From Methylophilus aquaticus (GTDB lineage: Bacteria > Pseudomonadota > Gammaproteobacteria > Burkholderiales > Methylophilaceae): a stretch of 64,000 nucleotides of DNA. The translations under genes and the position numbers were made by a program. The stretch spans positions 1-64,000 of the forward strand of contig NZ_JAVCAP010000022.1 of assembly GCF_030769565.1 (NCBI RefSeq), read 5' to 3'. Positions 47,382 to 56,924 of this stretch are shown one piece after another; positions within the stretch are counted from its first letter, which is position 1; each line of letters begins with the position of its first letter. The notes beneath the pieces were generated by a model that made no database searches, was not told the DNA's origin, and saw only the letters and a program-made list of their open reading frames with translations.

Positions 47382-47397
47382 GTTACAAAATTGTAAC
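47382..47397. promoter_or_regulatory. GTTACAA palindrome in the mxaR leader
   Basis: GTTACAA-AA-TTGTAAC has perfect 7-base arms. It lies 32 bases before the mxaR start, inside the leader expected from the upstream promoter. A candidate second operator or a small leader hairpin. Confidence 0.45.
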
Positions 47398-47436
47398 CGG
47401 TCTGTCATTAAAACGCATCTTACCTGCAATTAATTT

Positions 47437-47467
47437 AAAAGTATACAGGTCTGTATACTTTTGACAA
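47437..47467 (-). promoter_or_regulatory. mxaR promoter overlapped by a perfect palindrome
   Basis: On the minus strand TTGTCA (47462-47467), a 16-base spacer and TATACT (47440-47445) give a good promoter for the mxa operon. A perfect inverted repeat, arms AAAAGTATACAG (47437-47448) and CTGTATACTTTT (47451-47462) around GT, fills the whole space between the boxes. On the plus strand TTGACA (47461-47466) could be the -35 box of fabA. A regulator bound here would control both directions. Confidence 0.7.
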
Positions 47468-47531
47468 AAAGCTTTCACTAAATGCAATTTCCAGCGAAAA
47501 TAGCGTTTTGTATAAAAATATAAAGATTTTC

Positions 47532-48047
47532 ATGAGCAGACAAAGCAGTTTTAGCAAAGAAGAATTATTGGCTTGTGGGCGTGGAGAAATGTTTGGTGAG
47601 GGGAATGCCCAGTTGCCATTGCCGCCAATGTTGATGTTTGATCGTATTGTCAAAATTTCTGATGAGGGTGGAAAGTACGGCCAGGGAGAAATCATTGCCG
47701 AGCTGGATATTCGTCCTGATTTATGGTTTTTTGAATGTCACTTTACCGGTGATCCGGTCATGCCTGGCTGTCTGGGTCTGGATGCAATGTGGCAGTTGGT
47801 CGGCTTCTTCCTGGGTTGGAAAGGTGGCCTTGGACGTGGCAGGGCGCTGGGCGCTGGAGAGGTGAAGTTCACTGGCCAAGTGTTGCCAAAAGCCAAGCTG
47901 GTGCGCTATCACATCGATTTGAAGCGCGTCATCATGCGTAAACTGGTGATGGGGATTGCTGACGCGCGTATGGAAGTCGATGGCCGCGAGATTTATAATG
48001 CCAGTGATTTGCGTGTTGGTTTGTTTACCACCACGGACAATTTCTAA
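47532..48047 (+). CDS. fabA: 3-hydroxydecanoyl-ACP dehydratase/isomerase FabA
   Basis: A 171-residue hot-dog-fold enzyme that makes both trans-2 and cis-3-decenoyl-ACP, the branch point to unsaturated fatty acids. The catalytic His is in [20 protein letters not shown], with the Asp side in the same family block. Size equals E. coli FabA (172). The ATG at 47532 was chosen because it gives the usual [20 protein letters not shown] start. Cotranscribed with fabB, 17 bases apart, and divergent from mxaR. Confidence 0.97.
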   Translation: MSRQSSFSKEELLACGRGEMFGEGNAQLPLPPMLMFDRIVKISDEGGKYGQGEIIAELDIRPDLWFFECHFTGDPVMPGCLGLDAMWQLVGFFLGWKGGLGRGRALGAGEVKFTGQVLPKAKLVRYHIDLKRVIMRKLVMGIADARMEVDGREIYNASDLRVGLFTTTDNF

Positions 48048-48064
48048 AAGCAAGAGGAGGCGCA

Positions 48065-49291
48065 ATGCGTCGCGTAGTGATTACTGGATTTGGTATCGTA
48101 TCAAGTCTGGGTAATAACAAACAGGAAGTACTGGAAAGCCTGAAAGCAGGCCGTTCCGGTATTACCTATCAGCCGGAATATGCGGAGCATGGTTTGCGCT
48201 CGCATGTGGCCGGGTCTATTAAAAATCTTGATGTCGACACTTTGATTGACCGCAAGTTGCTGCGTTTTATGGCCAAGGGGCATGCGTACGCATGGCTGGC
48301 CATGCAGGAAGCGATTGCTGACGCGCAACTGCCCGGAGAGTTGGTTTCGAATGTGCGTACGGGCTTGATTGTGGGAGCCGGTGGAACGTCTACCGAAAGC
48401 ATGCTGGAAGGCACCAACACACTGGCTGAAAAAGGCATTCGTCGGGTGGGGCCTTATATGGTCACCAAGACCATGAGCAGCGGGATTGCTGCTTGTCTGG
48501 CGACTGGTGCGAAAATCAAGGGCGTCAATTACGGCATCAGCTCTGCCTGTTCAACCAGTGCCCATTGTATCGGGGCGGGGGTGGAGCAAATTCAGCTCGG
48601 CAAGCAAGATATTGTGTTTGCCGGCGGTGGTGAAGAAGAGCACTGGACCATGAGCTATCTGTTCGATGCCATGGGGGCTTTGTCCAGCAAGTACAACGAG
48701 ACCCCGGAAAAGGCTTCTCGTACCTACGATGCTGACCGTGATGGATTTGTGATTTCAGGCGGTGGCGGTATTGTTGTGCTGGAAGAGTACGAGCACGCTA
48801 AAGCGCGTGGTGCACATATCTATGCGGAAGTGGTGGGGTATGGCGCGACCTCTGACGGTTACGACATGGTGGCGCCGAGCGGTGAGGGTGCTGTGCGTTG
48901 TATGCAACAAGCTTTGCAGGGCATAGACCCAACGGAAATTGACTATATCAACACGCATGGTACTAGTACTCCGGTTGGTGATACCAAGGAGCTGGAAGCG
49001 ATTCGCGCCGTATTTGGCGCTAATAGCAAAACAGCCATTGCTTCAACCAAATCTCTTTCAGGTCATGCGCTTGGTGCTGCCGGCGTCAATGAGGCAATTT
49101 ACACTTTGTTGATGATGCAGCATGGTTTTATTGCTGCATCAGCAAATATTGATACGCTGGATCCCGCGGCAGAGGGCTTGAATATTGTACGGCAACCTAT
49201 GACCTCTGCCACGATTAAAACGGCATTATCCAACAGTTTTGGCTTTGGTGGGACTAATGCCACGCTGACGCTTTCTACAAAGCATCTTTAA
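48065..49291 (+). CDS. fabB: 3-oxoacyl-ACP synthase I FabB
   Basis: A 408-residue condensing enzyme that elongates unsaturated acyl chains. Start [20 protein letters not shown], active-site Cys in [14 protein letters not shown], and the two His in [11 protein letters not shown] and [12 protein letters not shown]. The glycine-rich end is [11 protein letters not shown] strong AGGAGG precedes the ATG. fabA-fabB is the classic unsaturated fatty acid operon. Confidence 0.97.
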   Translation: MRRVVITGFGIVSSLGNNKQEVLESLKAGRSGITYQPEYAEHGLRSHVAGSIKNLDVDTLIDRKLLRFMAKGHAYAWLAMQEAIADAQLPGELVSNVRTGLIVGAGGTSTESMLEGTNTLAEKGIRRVGPYMVTKTMSSGIAACLATGAKIKGVNYGISSACSTSAHCIGAGVEQIQLGKQDIVFAGGGEEEHWTMSYLFDAMGALSSKYNETPEKASRTYDADRDGFVISGGGGIVVLEEYEHAKARGAHIYAEVVGYGATSDGYDMVAPSGEGAVRCMQQALQGIDPTEIDYINTHGTSTPVGDTKELEAIRAVFGANSKTAIASTKSLSGHALGAAGVNEAIYTLLMMQHGFIAASANIDTLDPAAEGLNIVRQPMTSATIKTALSNSFGFGGTNATLTLSTKHL

Positions 49292-49308
49292 CGTTGTGTA
49301 GATGACGG

Positions 49309-49344
49309 GGCGTACTTTTGCAGTTTGCAAAGTACGCCTTTTTT
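49309..49344 (+). terminator. Terminator after fabB
   Basis: GGCGTACTTTTGCA and TGCAAAGTACGCC form a 13-base stem with one bulge and a three-base loop, followed by six T. Confidence 0.92.
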
Positions 49345-49357
49345 ATGCGTATTAGAT

Positions 49358-49864
49358 CTAGCAGCCACTAGTAATTGTTTGAATGGAAAGTACTGCGGCA
49401 TTGTTACTTGGTGCAAGGCTGTAAATCAGCTTGCATTGCGTGTGGTCGGGAGCGCCTTCCATCAGATATACAGCTTGTGTAGTCGAGGATTGGCCAGCAT
49501 CGATACGAAATTTTCCACTGTCAATGAGTTGTTGCAAACTTCCTGCCCCATCAGCATCAGTGCCGCCTAACCAGCCAACAGGATAACCATAATGAAAATA
49601 AATCCTGTGTCCGTCTATCGTGGTGGATGTATTGCCATTAGTCTCATCGATATTGCATTGAACATCGGAAAGGCACATGCCCTTTGCCATATTTGCAACT
49701 GAGAATAAGGTGCCCTTAAAGCTCTTTAAACTGGCGAGTCTGGTTTGTGTGCTCGTGTCAGCAATGCGCGCAACGGCCGTTGCTGCCAGTATGGAGAGTA
49801 CCAGTATGACTACCACCATTTCGATAAGTGTGAAGCCGTAACTGCATGTATTTAACTTTTTCAT
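49358..49864 (-). CDS. Type IV pilin-like protein
   Basis: A 168-residue prepilin-like protein. The short leader ends in Gly before the processed Phe, followed by the classic FTLIEMVVVILVLSILAATA helix with Glu5. The globular part has four Cys, with a C-terminal pair region (DVQC and DHTQCKL, ending TSGC), suggesting disulfides as in MshA- or GspG-like pilins. It is alone, with no pilus-assembly genes nearby, so it would be an accessory or orphan pilin. Confidence 0.85.
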   Translation of the reverse strand: MKKLNTCSYGFTLIEMVVVILVLSILAATAVARIADTSTQTRLASLKSFKGTLFSVANMAKGMCLSDVQCNIDETNGNTSTTIDGHRIYFHYGYPVGWLGGTDADGAGSLQQLIDSGKFRIDAGQSSTTQAVYLMEGAPDHTQCKLIYSLAPSNNAAVLSIQTITSGC

Positions 49865-49942
49865 TGCAGCTTATGTTACTCCAGCTCGAGTGTTTAATGC
49901 TAAGCTTTGACTAAGGTTTCAATTGTTAAAGAAGACTTACAA

Positions 49943-50491
49943 ATGCGCATTTTTAAAGTTGTTTTGTTATATATTTTGGTGATGATCACCTTAACGCAGT
50001 GTGCAACATTGGGTGAGCGTACAGTGCGCATCAATACTGCGCAAATACAGCAAAAACTGAATGGCAAGCTGGCGCAGCCATTGACCGTTTTAAAGGTTTT
50101 TCAGGTGCAGCTGTCGAATGCGCTGGTGGTTCCTGAAGCCGCAAGTGGACGTCTGAATACAACGATGGATACGGTCATCACCAGCCCGTTGTTACAGCAA
50201 TCACTGACTGGAAAACTGGCCATTTCCGGGATACTCAAGTTTGATGCAGCGCGTTACGCGGTGATACTGGATGCACCTGTGGTGGAAGTGGTGCAACTGG
50301 ATGGTGCCAGCAGCGACTTGCATGCCATGGTCAATAAACTTGCCAGAGAAATGGGCAGTAAATGGATGAATCAACTGGTGCTCTATCAGGTCAAGCCAGA
50401 GGATCTGACAGTCTCCGGTACGCATTACCAGCCAAGTGATTTGCGAGTGACAGATGATGGTGTTCAGATTACGCTAAATCCTCAACGCTAA
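49943..50491 (+). CDS. DUF1439 lipoprotein, YceB-like
   Basis: A ~182-residue lipoprotein with a signal peptide ending in a lipobox (MITLTQC). The rest resembles the DUF1439/YceB tubular lipid-binding fold, with two related beta-rich halves (VRINTAQIQQKLNGKLAQPL, later DTVITSPLLQQSLTGKLAIS). The ATG at 49943 is chosen because it begins the signal peptide. It converges with the Mth938-like gene, overlapping by four bases. The role is probably in the envelope. Confidence 0.75.
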   Translation: MRIFKVVLLYILVMITLTQCATLGERTVRINTAQIQQKLNGKLAQPLTVLKVFQVQLSNALVVPEAASGRLNTTMDTVITSPLLQQSLTGKLAISGILKFDAARYAVILDAPVVEVVQLDGASSDLHAMVNKLAREMGSKWMNQLVLYQVKPEDLTVSGTHYQPSDLRVTDDGVQITLNPQR

Positions 50492-50877
50492 GCGGCTGAT
50501 AAGTGCTCTTCCAGCAGCAAGGCGGCCACGGCGTGGCGGCCTTCGTTGGTGAGGATGTTGAATGTCCGGCAAGCGGCCGCTGTCGTCATGCACTCGACCG
50601 CAATATTGGCAGCCAGAAAAGACTGAATGTGCCTGGGGTGAATAAAGCGGTGTTTGTCTCCGGTGCCCAGTAATACCACCTCTGGTTTCAAATCGAGAAT
50701 GGCTGCCAGGGCGTTTGCCTCAAGTTGTTCCCATTGTCCGCTGAACCAATCCTCCACCAACGCATCTCCACTGACAATCAGGGAAGTGGTGTAAGGTTGG
50801 TGATTCACGGCGATGGCGTCCGCATCCATGCCTGTAATCATGTGTTGTTGTGCAGAAGTGTGCAGGTGTAATTTCAT
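50488..50877 (-). CDS. Mth938-like (DUF498) protein
   Basis: A 129-residue protein of the Mth938/NDUFAF3-like family. Core pattern: the middle part LKPEVVLLGTGDKHRFIHPR and then FNILTNEGRHAVAALLLEE. Related mitochondrial proteins take part in complex I assembly, but bacterial function is unproven. The ATG at 50877 starts the family homology; a longer frame to 51012 was not accepted. Divergent from alaA. Confidence 0.85.
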   Translation of the reverse strand: MKLHLHTSAQQHMITGMDADAIAVNHQPYTTSLIVSGDALVEDWFSGQWEQLEANALAAILDLKPEVVLLGTGDKHRFIHPRHIQSFLAANIAVECMTTAAACRTFNILTNEGRHAVAALLLEEHLSAA

Positions 50878-51038
50878 CGAGTCATGATCTCTGTGTTTGG
50901 CAAAAAAATCAGCCTGTTGTGTGGCCGGCAATACTGGCATTCCGTGCTTGCGTTCGTTGATGAAACAAGGCTTTGCAGGTAGAATGAAAGTTTTACTTTG
51001 AAAGCTTAACACACGCTCATCGTGTTCGTTAACCGTGT

Positions 51039-52265
51039 ATGCCGCCAGTCAATAAATCAAACAAACTCAGTAACGTCTGCTACGACATTCGTGGCCCGGT
51101 ACTGCAACGTGCCCGCCAGATGGAAGAAGACGGTCAGCGCATTATCAAGCTCAACATCGGCAACCCGATGCCGTTTGGTTTTAATGCGCCGGAAGAAATC
51201 GTGCAGGATGTGATCCGCAACATGGATCAGGCCTCCGGCTACACCGACTCCAAGGGCCTGTTCTCGGCGCGTAAAGCTATCATGCATTACACCCAGCAGA
51301 AAAATATTGAGGGGGTGTCAATTGATGACATCATCATTGGTAACGGCGTCTCTGAACTAATCGTGATGGCCATGCAAGGACTGCTTAATAACGGTGATCA
51401 GGTACTAGTGCCGATGCCCGATTATCCATTATGGACGGCCGCAGTCAATCTGGCCGGTGGCAGTGCACGTCATTATGTGTGTGACGAGCAATCCGGCTGG
51501 TTGCCTGATCTCGCGGATATTGAAAATAAAATCAATGCCAATACCAAAGGTATTGTCATCATCAACCCGAACAATCCTACCGGCGCGCTGTATCCTAAAG
51601 AGATCCTCGAAGGCATTATCGAAATTGCGCGTCACCATGGTCTGGTGATTTTTGCAGACGAGATTTATGACAAAGTGCTGTACGACGGTAACACGCATAC
51701 TTCGATTGCCTCACTGGCAGACGATGTGCTGTTTGTGACTTTTAATGGCTTGTCAAAAAACTACCGCGCTTGTGGCTATCGTTCTGGCTGGATGATTATT
51801 TCCGGCGATAAAAAAGAGGCCAAAGATTATATCGAGGGCCTGAATATGCTGGCCTCCATGCGCTTGTGTGCGAACGTGCCGGGTCAGCTTGCGATTCAGA
51901 CTGCATTGGGCGGCTATCAAAGTATTAACGACCTGGTCGCGCCGGGAGGCCGTTTGTGCAAACAGCGTGATTTGGCGTATGACATGCTGACAGCCATGCC
52001 GGGCGTGACCTGTGTCAAACCGCAGGCTGCGATGTACCTGTTCCCGAGGCTGGATTCTGAGATGTATCCGATCGTAGATGACCAGCAATTTATTCTGGAC
52101 CTGTTGCTGGAAGAACGGGTCTTGCTGGTGCAAGGCACCGGGTTTAACTGGAAAGCCCCTGACCATTTTCGCGTGGTATTTTTGCCGAATGTGGATGACC
52201 TGACTGAGGCCATGGTCCGCATAGGCCGATATCTGGAAAGCTATCGTAAAAAACATGCAAAATAA
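51039..52265 (+). CDS. alaA: Alanine aminotransferase AlaA-like
   Basis: A 408-residue class I/II aminotransferase that makes alanine from pyruvate and glutamate. Motifs: YDIRGPVLQRARQME, IIKLNIGNPMPFGF, VPMPDYPLWTAAVNLAGG, NPNNPTGALYPKE, the PLP lysine in FNGLSKNYRACGYRSGWM, and the C-terminal Arg of FRVVFLP. It precedes hom and thrC on the same strand, a common betaproteobacterial grouping of aspartate-family amino acid genes. Confidence 0.93.
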   Translation: MPPVNKSNKLSNVCYDIRGPVLQRARQMEEDGQRIIKLNIGNPMPFGFNAPEEIVQDVIRNMDQASGYTDSKGLFSARKAIMHYTQQKNIEGVSIDDIIIGNGVSELIVMAMQGLLNNGDQVLVPMPDYPLWTAAVNLAGGSARHYVCDEQSGWLPDLADIENKINANTKGIVIINPNNPTGALYPKEILEGIIEIARHHGLVIFADEIYDKVLYDGNTHTSIASLADDVLFVTFNGLSKNYRACGYRSGWMIISGDKKEAKDYIEGLNMLASMRLCANVPGQLAIQTALGGYQSINDLVAPGGRLCKQRDLAYDMLTAMPGVTCVKPQAAMYLFPRLDSEMYPIVDDQQFILDLLLEERVLLVQGTGFNWKAPDHFRVVFLPNVDDLTEAMVRIGRYLESYRKKHAK

Positions 52266-52317
52266 TCCGGTGCACATCAGTGCCTGATGGTCACAATATC
52301 AATCAATGAGTGAGCGT

Positions 52318-53631
52318 ATGAAAGAATTAAAAGTTGGTTTGCTGGGTATCGGCACTGTGGGTGGTGGTACTTATGCTGTATTAACCCGTAACCAGTCCGA
52401 TATTGCGCGTCGTCTAGGCGGCAATATCCGTATTGTGCAAGTGGCAGACCGTAACCTCGCGCTGGCCACGCAAGTCACCGGCGGGCAAGTGCCTGTCACT
52501 GACGATGCTTTTGCCGTAGTGAACAATCCTGAAGTGGATGTGGTGGTTGAGTTGATTGGTGGCTATACCATTGCAAAAGAGCTCGTGCTCAAAGCGATTG
52601 CCAATGGCAAACACGTGGTCACTGCCAACAAAGCCTTGCTCGCCGTGCATGGCAATGAAATTTTTAAAGCCGCCGCAGAAAAAGGCGTGGTCGTGGCTTA
52701 CGAGGCCGCTGTGGCCGGTGGCATCCCCATTATCAAAGCCCTGCGCGAAGGTTTGAGTGCCAACAAAATTGAATGGGTGGCAGGTATTATCAATGGTACG
52801 ACTAACTTTATTCTCACCGAAATGCGTGAAAAAGGCTTGGCTTTTGCTGATGTGTTGGGCGAGGCGCAACGTCTGGGTTATGCCGAAGCGGATCCGACTT
52901 TTGACGTAGAAGGCATCGACGCCGCACACAAACTCACGATCATGGCCAGTATTGCCTTTGGTATGCCCATGCAGTTTGACAAAGCCTACACCGAAGGGAT
53001 TACCAAGCTTACTTCCAAAGACATCAAGTACGCCGAAGAGCTTGGTTACCGCGTGAAATTGCTGGGAATTACCAAAAAGACTGAGGCGGGGGTAGAGTTG
53101 CGTGTACATCCAACCTTGATTCCTGAAAAGCGTCTGATTGCCAATGTGAATGGCGCCATGAATGCCGTAGTTGTCAAAGGCGATGCCGTCGGCCCTACAC
53201 TTTACTATGGTGCAGGCGCAGGTGCAGAACCTACAGCCAGCGCGGTAGTGGCCGATTTGGTCGACATTGCACGTGCACACGGCACCCAAGCTGAGCAGCG
53301 CGTGGCTTACTTGGGTGTGCAGTTAGACCAACAACAAACCTTGCCTGTCTTACCTGTCAGCGAAGTCGCCAGTGCCTATTACTTGCGTATGCGTGTATTG
53401 GACAAGCCCGGCGTACTGGCGGAAGTCACCAGGATTTTAGGTGACGCGACCATCTCCATCGACGCCATGATGCAAAAAGAACCACAAGACGGCGAATCAG
53501 AAGCCGACATTGTGATTTTGACGCATGTCACCATCGAAAAGAATATGGATGCCGCCATTGCTGCGATTGAGGTTTTAAGCGCAATTGACGGCAAAGTAAC
53601 TAAAATCCGTATGGAAGAACTAGGTAAGTAA
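52318..53631 (+). CDS. hom: Homoserine dehydrogenase
   Basis: A ~437-residue enzyme reducing aspartate semialdehyde to homoserine. The NAD(P) motif is GLLGIGTVGGGTYAVL, and the catalytic region is GIINGTTNFILTEM with EADPTFDVEGIDAAHKL. A C-terminal ACT domain (~350-430, RMRVLDKPGVLAEVTRI) should allow threonine feedback. ATG at 52318 preferred, with GAGTG before it; an in-frame ATG at 52306 is possible. Between alaA and thrC. Confidence 0.96.
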   Translation: MKELKVGLLGIGTVGGGTYAVLTRNQSDIARRLGGNIRIVQVADRNLALATQVTGGQVPVTDDAFAVVNNPEVDVVVELIGGYTIAKELVLKAIANGKHVVTANKALLAVHGNEIFKAAAEKGVVVAYEAAVAGGIPIIKALREGLSANKIEWVAGIINGTTNFILTEMREKGLAFADVLGEAQRLGYAEADPTFDVEGIDAAHKLTIMASIAFGMPMQFDKAYTEGITKLTSKDIKYAEELGYRVKLLGITKKTEAGVELRVHPTLIPEKRLIANVNGAMNAVVVKGDAVGPTLYYGAGAGAEPTASAVVADLVDIARAHGTQAEQRVAYLGVQLDQQQTLPVLPVSEVASAYYLRMRVLDKPGVLAEVTRILGDATISIDAMMQKEPQDGESEADIVILTHVTIEKNMDAAIAAIEVLSAIDGKVTKIRMEELGK

Positions 53632-53634
53632 TCC

Positions 53635-55059
53635 ATGAAATATATCAGTACCCGTGGGCAGTCGCCCGCTTTAAGCTTTAGCGAAATCCTCCTCGGTGGC
53701 CTCGCGCCCGATGGCGGTTTGTATTTGCCCAAGCAATACCCACACTTCAGCGATGCTGACTTAACTGCCATGCGTAGTATGAGCTACTGCAACTTGGCGT
53801 TTGCGATTTTGTCTCGCTTGGTGGATGACATCCCTGCCTCTGATTTAAAAGCCATTATCGATAAAACCTACACCGCCGAAGTGTATGGTTTCACCCGCGC
53901 AGGGCAAAACTCCGAAGACATTACGCCGACGGTTAAGTTGGAAGATAACCTTTACTTGTTGAGTCTTTCCAACGGGCCTACATTAGCGTTTAAAGACATG
54001 GCCATGCAGTTGCTCGGCAACTTGTTTGAATATGTGCTTGCCAAAACAGGCGAAACGACCAATATCCTGGGCGCGACTTCTGGCGATACAGGAAGTGCGG
54101 CAGAATACGCCATGCGCGGTAAAAAAGGGGTGCGCGTATTTATGCTTTCACCCCACCAAAAAATGAGCCGCTTTCAAACTGCACAAATGTTTAGTCTGCA
54201 AGATGACAACATCTTTAACATCGCCGTCACAGGCGTGTTTGATGATGCGCAAGACATGGTTAAAGCAGTGTCGAACGACCACGCGTTTAAAGCCAAATAC
54301 AAAATTGGTGCCGTTAATAGCATCAACTGGGGACGCATTGTTGCACAAGTGGTGTATTACTTTAAGGGCTACTTTGCAGTTACGCAAAATAACAGCCAAA
54401 AAGTCAGCTTCACCGTACCCAGCGGCAATTTCGGCAACGTCTGTGCAGGCCATATCGCCCGCATGATGGGCTTGCCGATAGACAAACTCGTCGTCGCCAC
54501 CAACGAAAACGACGTGCTGGACGAGTTCTTCAAAACTGGCGTGTACAAACCACGCGGCTCCGCCAACACCTACCACACCTCCAGCCCGTCGATGGACATC
54601 AGCAAAGCTTCCAACTTTGAACGTTTTGTGTATGACCTCGTCGGCAAAGACGGCGCAAAAGTCCGCGAGTTATGGGGCAGTGTAGACCAAGGCGGCGCAT
54701 TTGACTTAACAAGCTACATGTCCAAAGTGAAAGCAGAGTTTGGTTTCATCTCAGGCAGCAGCAACCACGCCAACCGCATGCAAACCATCCGTCAAACCAA
54801 AAAAAAATACGGCGTGGTGATAGATACCCATACCGCCGATGGTCTCAAAGTGGCGCTGGAGTTGCGTGATGCTAAAACCCCCATGGTCGTACTGGAAACC
54901 GCCTTGCCAGCCAAGTTTGAAGATGCTTTGGTCGAAGCTTTGGGCGAAGTGCCGCCCAGACCTGCCAGCTTGAATGGCATTGAAGCCTTGCCGCAAAAAT
55001 TTACAGTGATGGATGCTAACGTCGAAGCGATCAAGGCATTTATTGTTGCAAACACCTAA
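53635..55059 (+). CDS. thrC: Threonine synthase
   Basis: A 474-residue PLP enzyme that makes threonine from O-phosphohomoserine. The PLP lysine is in SNGPTLAFKDMAMQ. Other conserved pieces: GATSGDTGSAAEYAM, HQKMSRFQTAQM, SINWGRIVAQVVYYF and VPSGNFGNVCAG. The N-terminus YISTRGQSPALSFSEILLGG is typical. Three bases after hom, so transcribed together. Confidence 0.97.
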   Translation: MKYISTRGQSPALSFSEILLGGLAPDGGLYLPKQYPHFSDADLTAMRSMSYCNLAFAILSRLVDDIPASDLKAIIDKTYTAEVYGFTRAGQNSEDITPTVKLEDNLYLLSLSNGPTLAFKDMAMQLLGNLFEYVLAKTGETTNILGATSGDTGSAAEYAMRGKKGVRVFMLSPHQKMSRFQTAQMFSLQDDNIFNIAVTGVFDDAQDMVKAVSNDHAFKAKYKIGAVNSINWGRIVAQVVYYFKGYFAVTQNNSQKVSFTVPSGNFGNVCAGHIARMMGLPIDKLVVATNENDVLDEFFKTGVYKPRGSANTYHTSSPSMDISKASNFERFVYDLVGKDGAKVRELWGSVDQGGAFDLTSYMSKVKAEFGFISGSSNHANRMQTIRQTKKKYGVVIDTHTADGLKVALELRDAKTPMVVLETALPAKFEDALVEALGEVPPRPASLNGIEALPQKFTVMDANVEAIKAFIVANT

Positions 55060-55078
55060 GAGATGATTGGAGCTGCGC

Positions 55079-55873
55079 ATGCAACAGTACCACGACCTGC
55101 TTAATCATGTGCTGAAGCACGGGCATGTGAAAACAGACCGCACCGGCACCGGCACGGTTTCAGTGTTTGGTTACCAGATGCGGTTTAATCTGGCTGAGGG
55201 CTTTCCGCTACTGACCACCAAAAAAGTCCACCTTAAATCGATTATTCACGAGCTACTATGGTTTTTGCAGGGAAGTACCAATATTGCTTACCTGAAAGAA
55301 AATGGCGTCACTATTTGGGATGAGTGGGCGGATACGCAAGGCAATCTTGGTCCGGTCTATGGTTATCAGTGGCGTAATTGGCCCAAGCCGGATGGCAGCC
55401 ATATTGATCAGATCACGCAAGTGATTGAGCAAATCAAGCGTACTCCGGATTCCCGCCGTTTAATTGTCTCGGCCTGGAATGTGGCTGATGTCGAGCGGAT
55501 GAAATTGCCGCCTTGCCATGCTTTTTTCCAGTTTTACGTGGCTGATGGTAAATTGAGCTGCCAGTTGTATCAGCGCAGCGCCGATATTTTTCTCGGTGTG
55601 CCATTCAATATCGCTTCCTATGCCTTGCTGACCATGATGGTGGCACAAGTGTGTGGACTAGAGGTGGGTGATTTTGTACACACGCTGGGCGATGCACATA
55701 TTTACAGCAATCATATGGGGCAGGTGAACGAGCAGTTATCCCGCACCCCGAGAGCTTTGCCCACTATGCGCATCAATCAGAAGGTCGATGATATTTTCGG
55801 GTTCAAGTATGATGACTTTGCGCTTGAGAATTATGATCCATATCCTGCAATCAAGGCCCCTGTTGCTGTTTAA
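55079..55873 (+). CDS. thyA: Thymidylate synthase
   Basis: A 264-residue folate-dependent enzyme making dTMP from dUMP, the same length as E. coli ThyA. Active-site Cys in [12 protein letters not shown], substrate residues in [36 protein letters not shown] and [12 protein letters not shown]. The ATG at 55079 follows TTGGAG; an upstream TTG at 55067 was set aside. 20 bases after thrC. Confidence 0.98.
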   Translation: MQQYHDLLNHVLKHGHVKTDRTGTGTVSVFGYQMRFNLAEGFPLLTTKKVHLKSIIHELLWFLQGSTNIAYLKENGVTIWDEWADTQGNLGPVYGYQWRNWPKPDGSHIDQITQVIEQIKRTPDSRRLIVSAWNVADVERMKLPPCHAFFQFYVADGKLSCQLYQRSADIFLGVPFNIASYALLTMMVAQVCGLEVGDFVHTLGDAHIYSNHMGQVNEQLSRTPRALPTMRINQKVDDIFGFKYDDFALENYDPYPAIKAPVAV

Positions 55874-55895
55874 AATGGTTGAGGTCAACCATTTT
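55872..55895. terminator. Terminator after thyA
   Basis: Perfect 11-base arms AAAATGGTTGA and TCAACCATTTT around GG, at the thyA stop codon. The U-run is short, so it may be a modest terminator. Confidence 0.65.
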
Positions 55896-56030
55896 GTTAA
55901 CAAAGTGTAATATATTCAAACGCTTAATTCTTTTTTGATATCCTTTGCGCGTTGTAGTCGTGTATCAGCGTTATTCTAGTGACGCTGTGTCAGTGGCTGC
56001 AAACTATGTAAATTACATTAGGAGATCATT

Positions 56031-56558
56031 ATGCAATTGAGAGTTACAATCATCGCAACTGCGGTGTGTGCACTGCTGTCTGGTCAGGCATTTGCTGATC
56101 ATGAAACCATCAAACCAAAGCCATATGATAGTCTGGGTAAATGCGTGAAAGCGGCATTGTCCAAGCATGACGGCAAGATTGTTAAAGTGGAAGCTAAATC
56201 CGAGCGTAAGCATTTGGTTTACGAATTTGATGTCGAATCCAAAGACGGTACTGCCTGGGATATTGAGTGTGATGCCAAAACTGGCAAGGTCACCGAGATT
56301 GAACAAGAAGTTAAAGCGGATGACGAGAAGTTCAAGGCTTTGGCCAAGGTTTCAGAAGCTGATGCTAAAGCAACTGCCCTTGCAGCACATCCTGGCACAG
56401 TCGTTGAAGTTGAATATGAGTTGGAGCCAGACGGCAAGGCCTCCTACGAGTTTGATATTCTGGAAGCTGACAACGAAGAAGTTAAAATCGAAGTAGATGC
56501 AACCACCGGAAAAATTGTTGAAACTAGCTACGAAGTTTACCAAATCGGTCAAGAGTAA
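56031..56558 (+). CDS. Periplasmic double-PepSY protein
   Basis: A 175-residue protein with a signal peptide (1-22, ending AFA). Two PepSY domains follow (~32-95 and ~105-170), each with the strand pattern [20 protein letters not shown] and [20 protein letters not shown]. It is very acidic. PepSY proteins often inhibit peptidases or bind metals, but this one has no clear partner. Single gene, with a GGAG site before ATG and a strong terminator after. Confidence 0.82.
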   Translation: MQLRVTIIATAVCALLSGQAFADHETIKPKPYDSLGKCVKAALSKHDGKIVKVEAKSERKHLVYEFDVESKDGTAWDIECDAKTGKVTEIEQEVKADDEKFKALAKVSEADAKATALAAHPGTVVEVEYELEPDGKASYEFDILEADNEEVKIEVDATTGKIVETSYEVYQIGQE

Positions 56559-56620
56559 TTGCACTTTTCCATCCCTGTGTTTTAAATAGTTAACAGGGGC
56601 TCTTGGTAAAAATTCACAAC

Positions 56621-56650
56621 AAAAGGCACCGCACAAGCGGTGCCTTTTTT
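56621..56650 (+). terminator. Terminator after the PepSY gene
   Basis: Arms AAAAGGCACCGC and GCGGTGCCTTTT around ACAA, with a T-run. Confidence 0.92.
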
Positions 56651-56924
56651 GCATGAGATCAATATGCAAGTGAGGGAGTGACTACCCCGATACCACCTGA
56701 TTTGTTGTCTGCTGGTATCGGTCCTAGTGGTAGAACACCCCTCTTTTAAATTAAATGCATAATATGTGCCAGCACGTTAGTTGTATTCTAACTATATGAT
56801 TTTAATTGATAATTAATATTCTTCTTGCTTAAACCTATCTTTGATGTGGTTGTATTCAGCCGGTTTGGTGGTTTTGTTGGGTTGTGGGTAGCCTGTTTTA
56901 TGCGGTTGTCGAGTATCAGATGTG
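56651..56924. other. Gap between PepSY gene and MocR-like gene
   Basis: AT-rich, without a credible reading frame or RNA gene that I can recognise. A short inverted repeat TAGTT/AACTA around seven bases lies near 56780-56797. Nothing else was found. Confidence 0.6.

Noticed and set aside
52414-53289. Long open frame (291 codons) on the minus strand inside hom
   Set aside because: Fully antisense to homoserine dehydrogenase, with shadow-like composition and no family resemblance.
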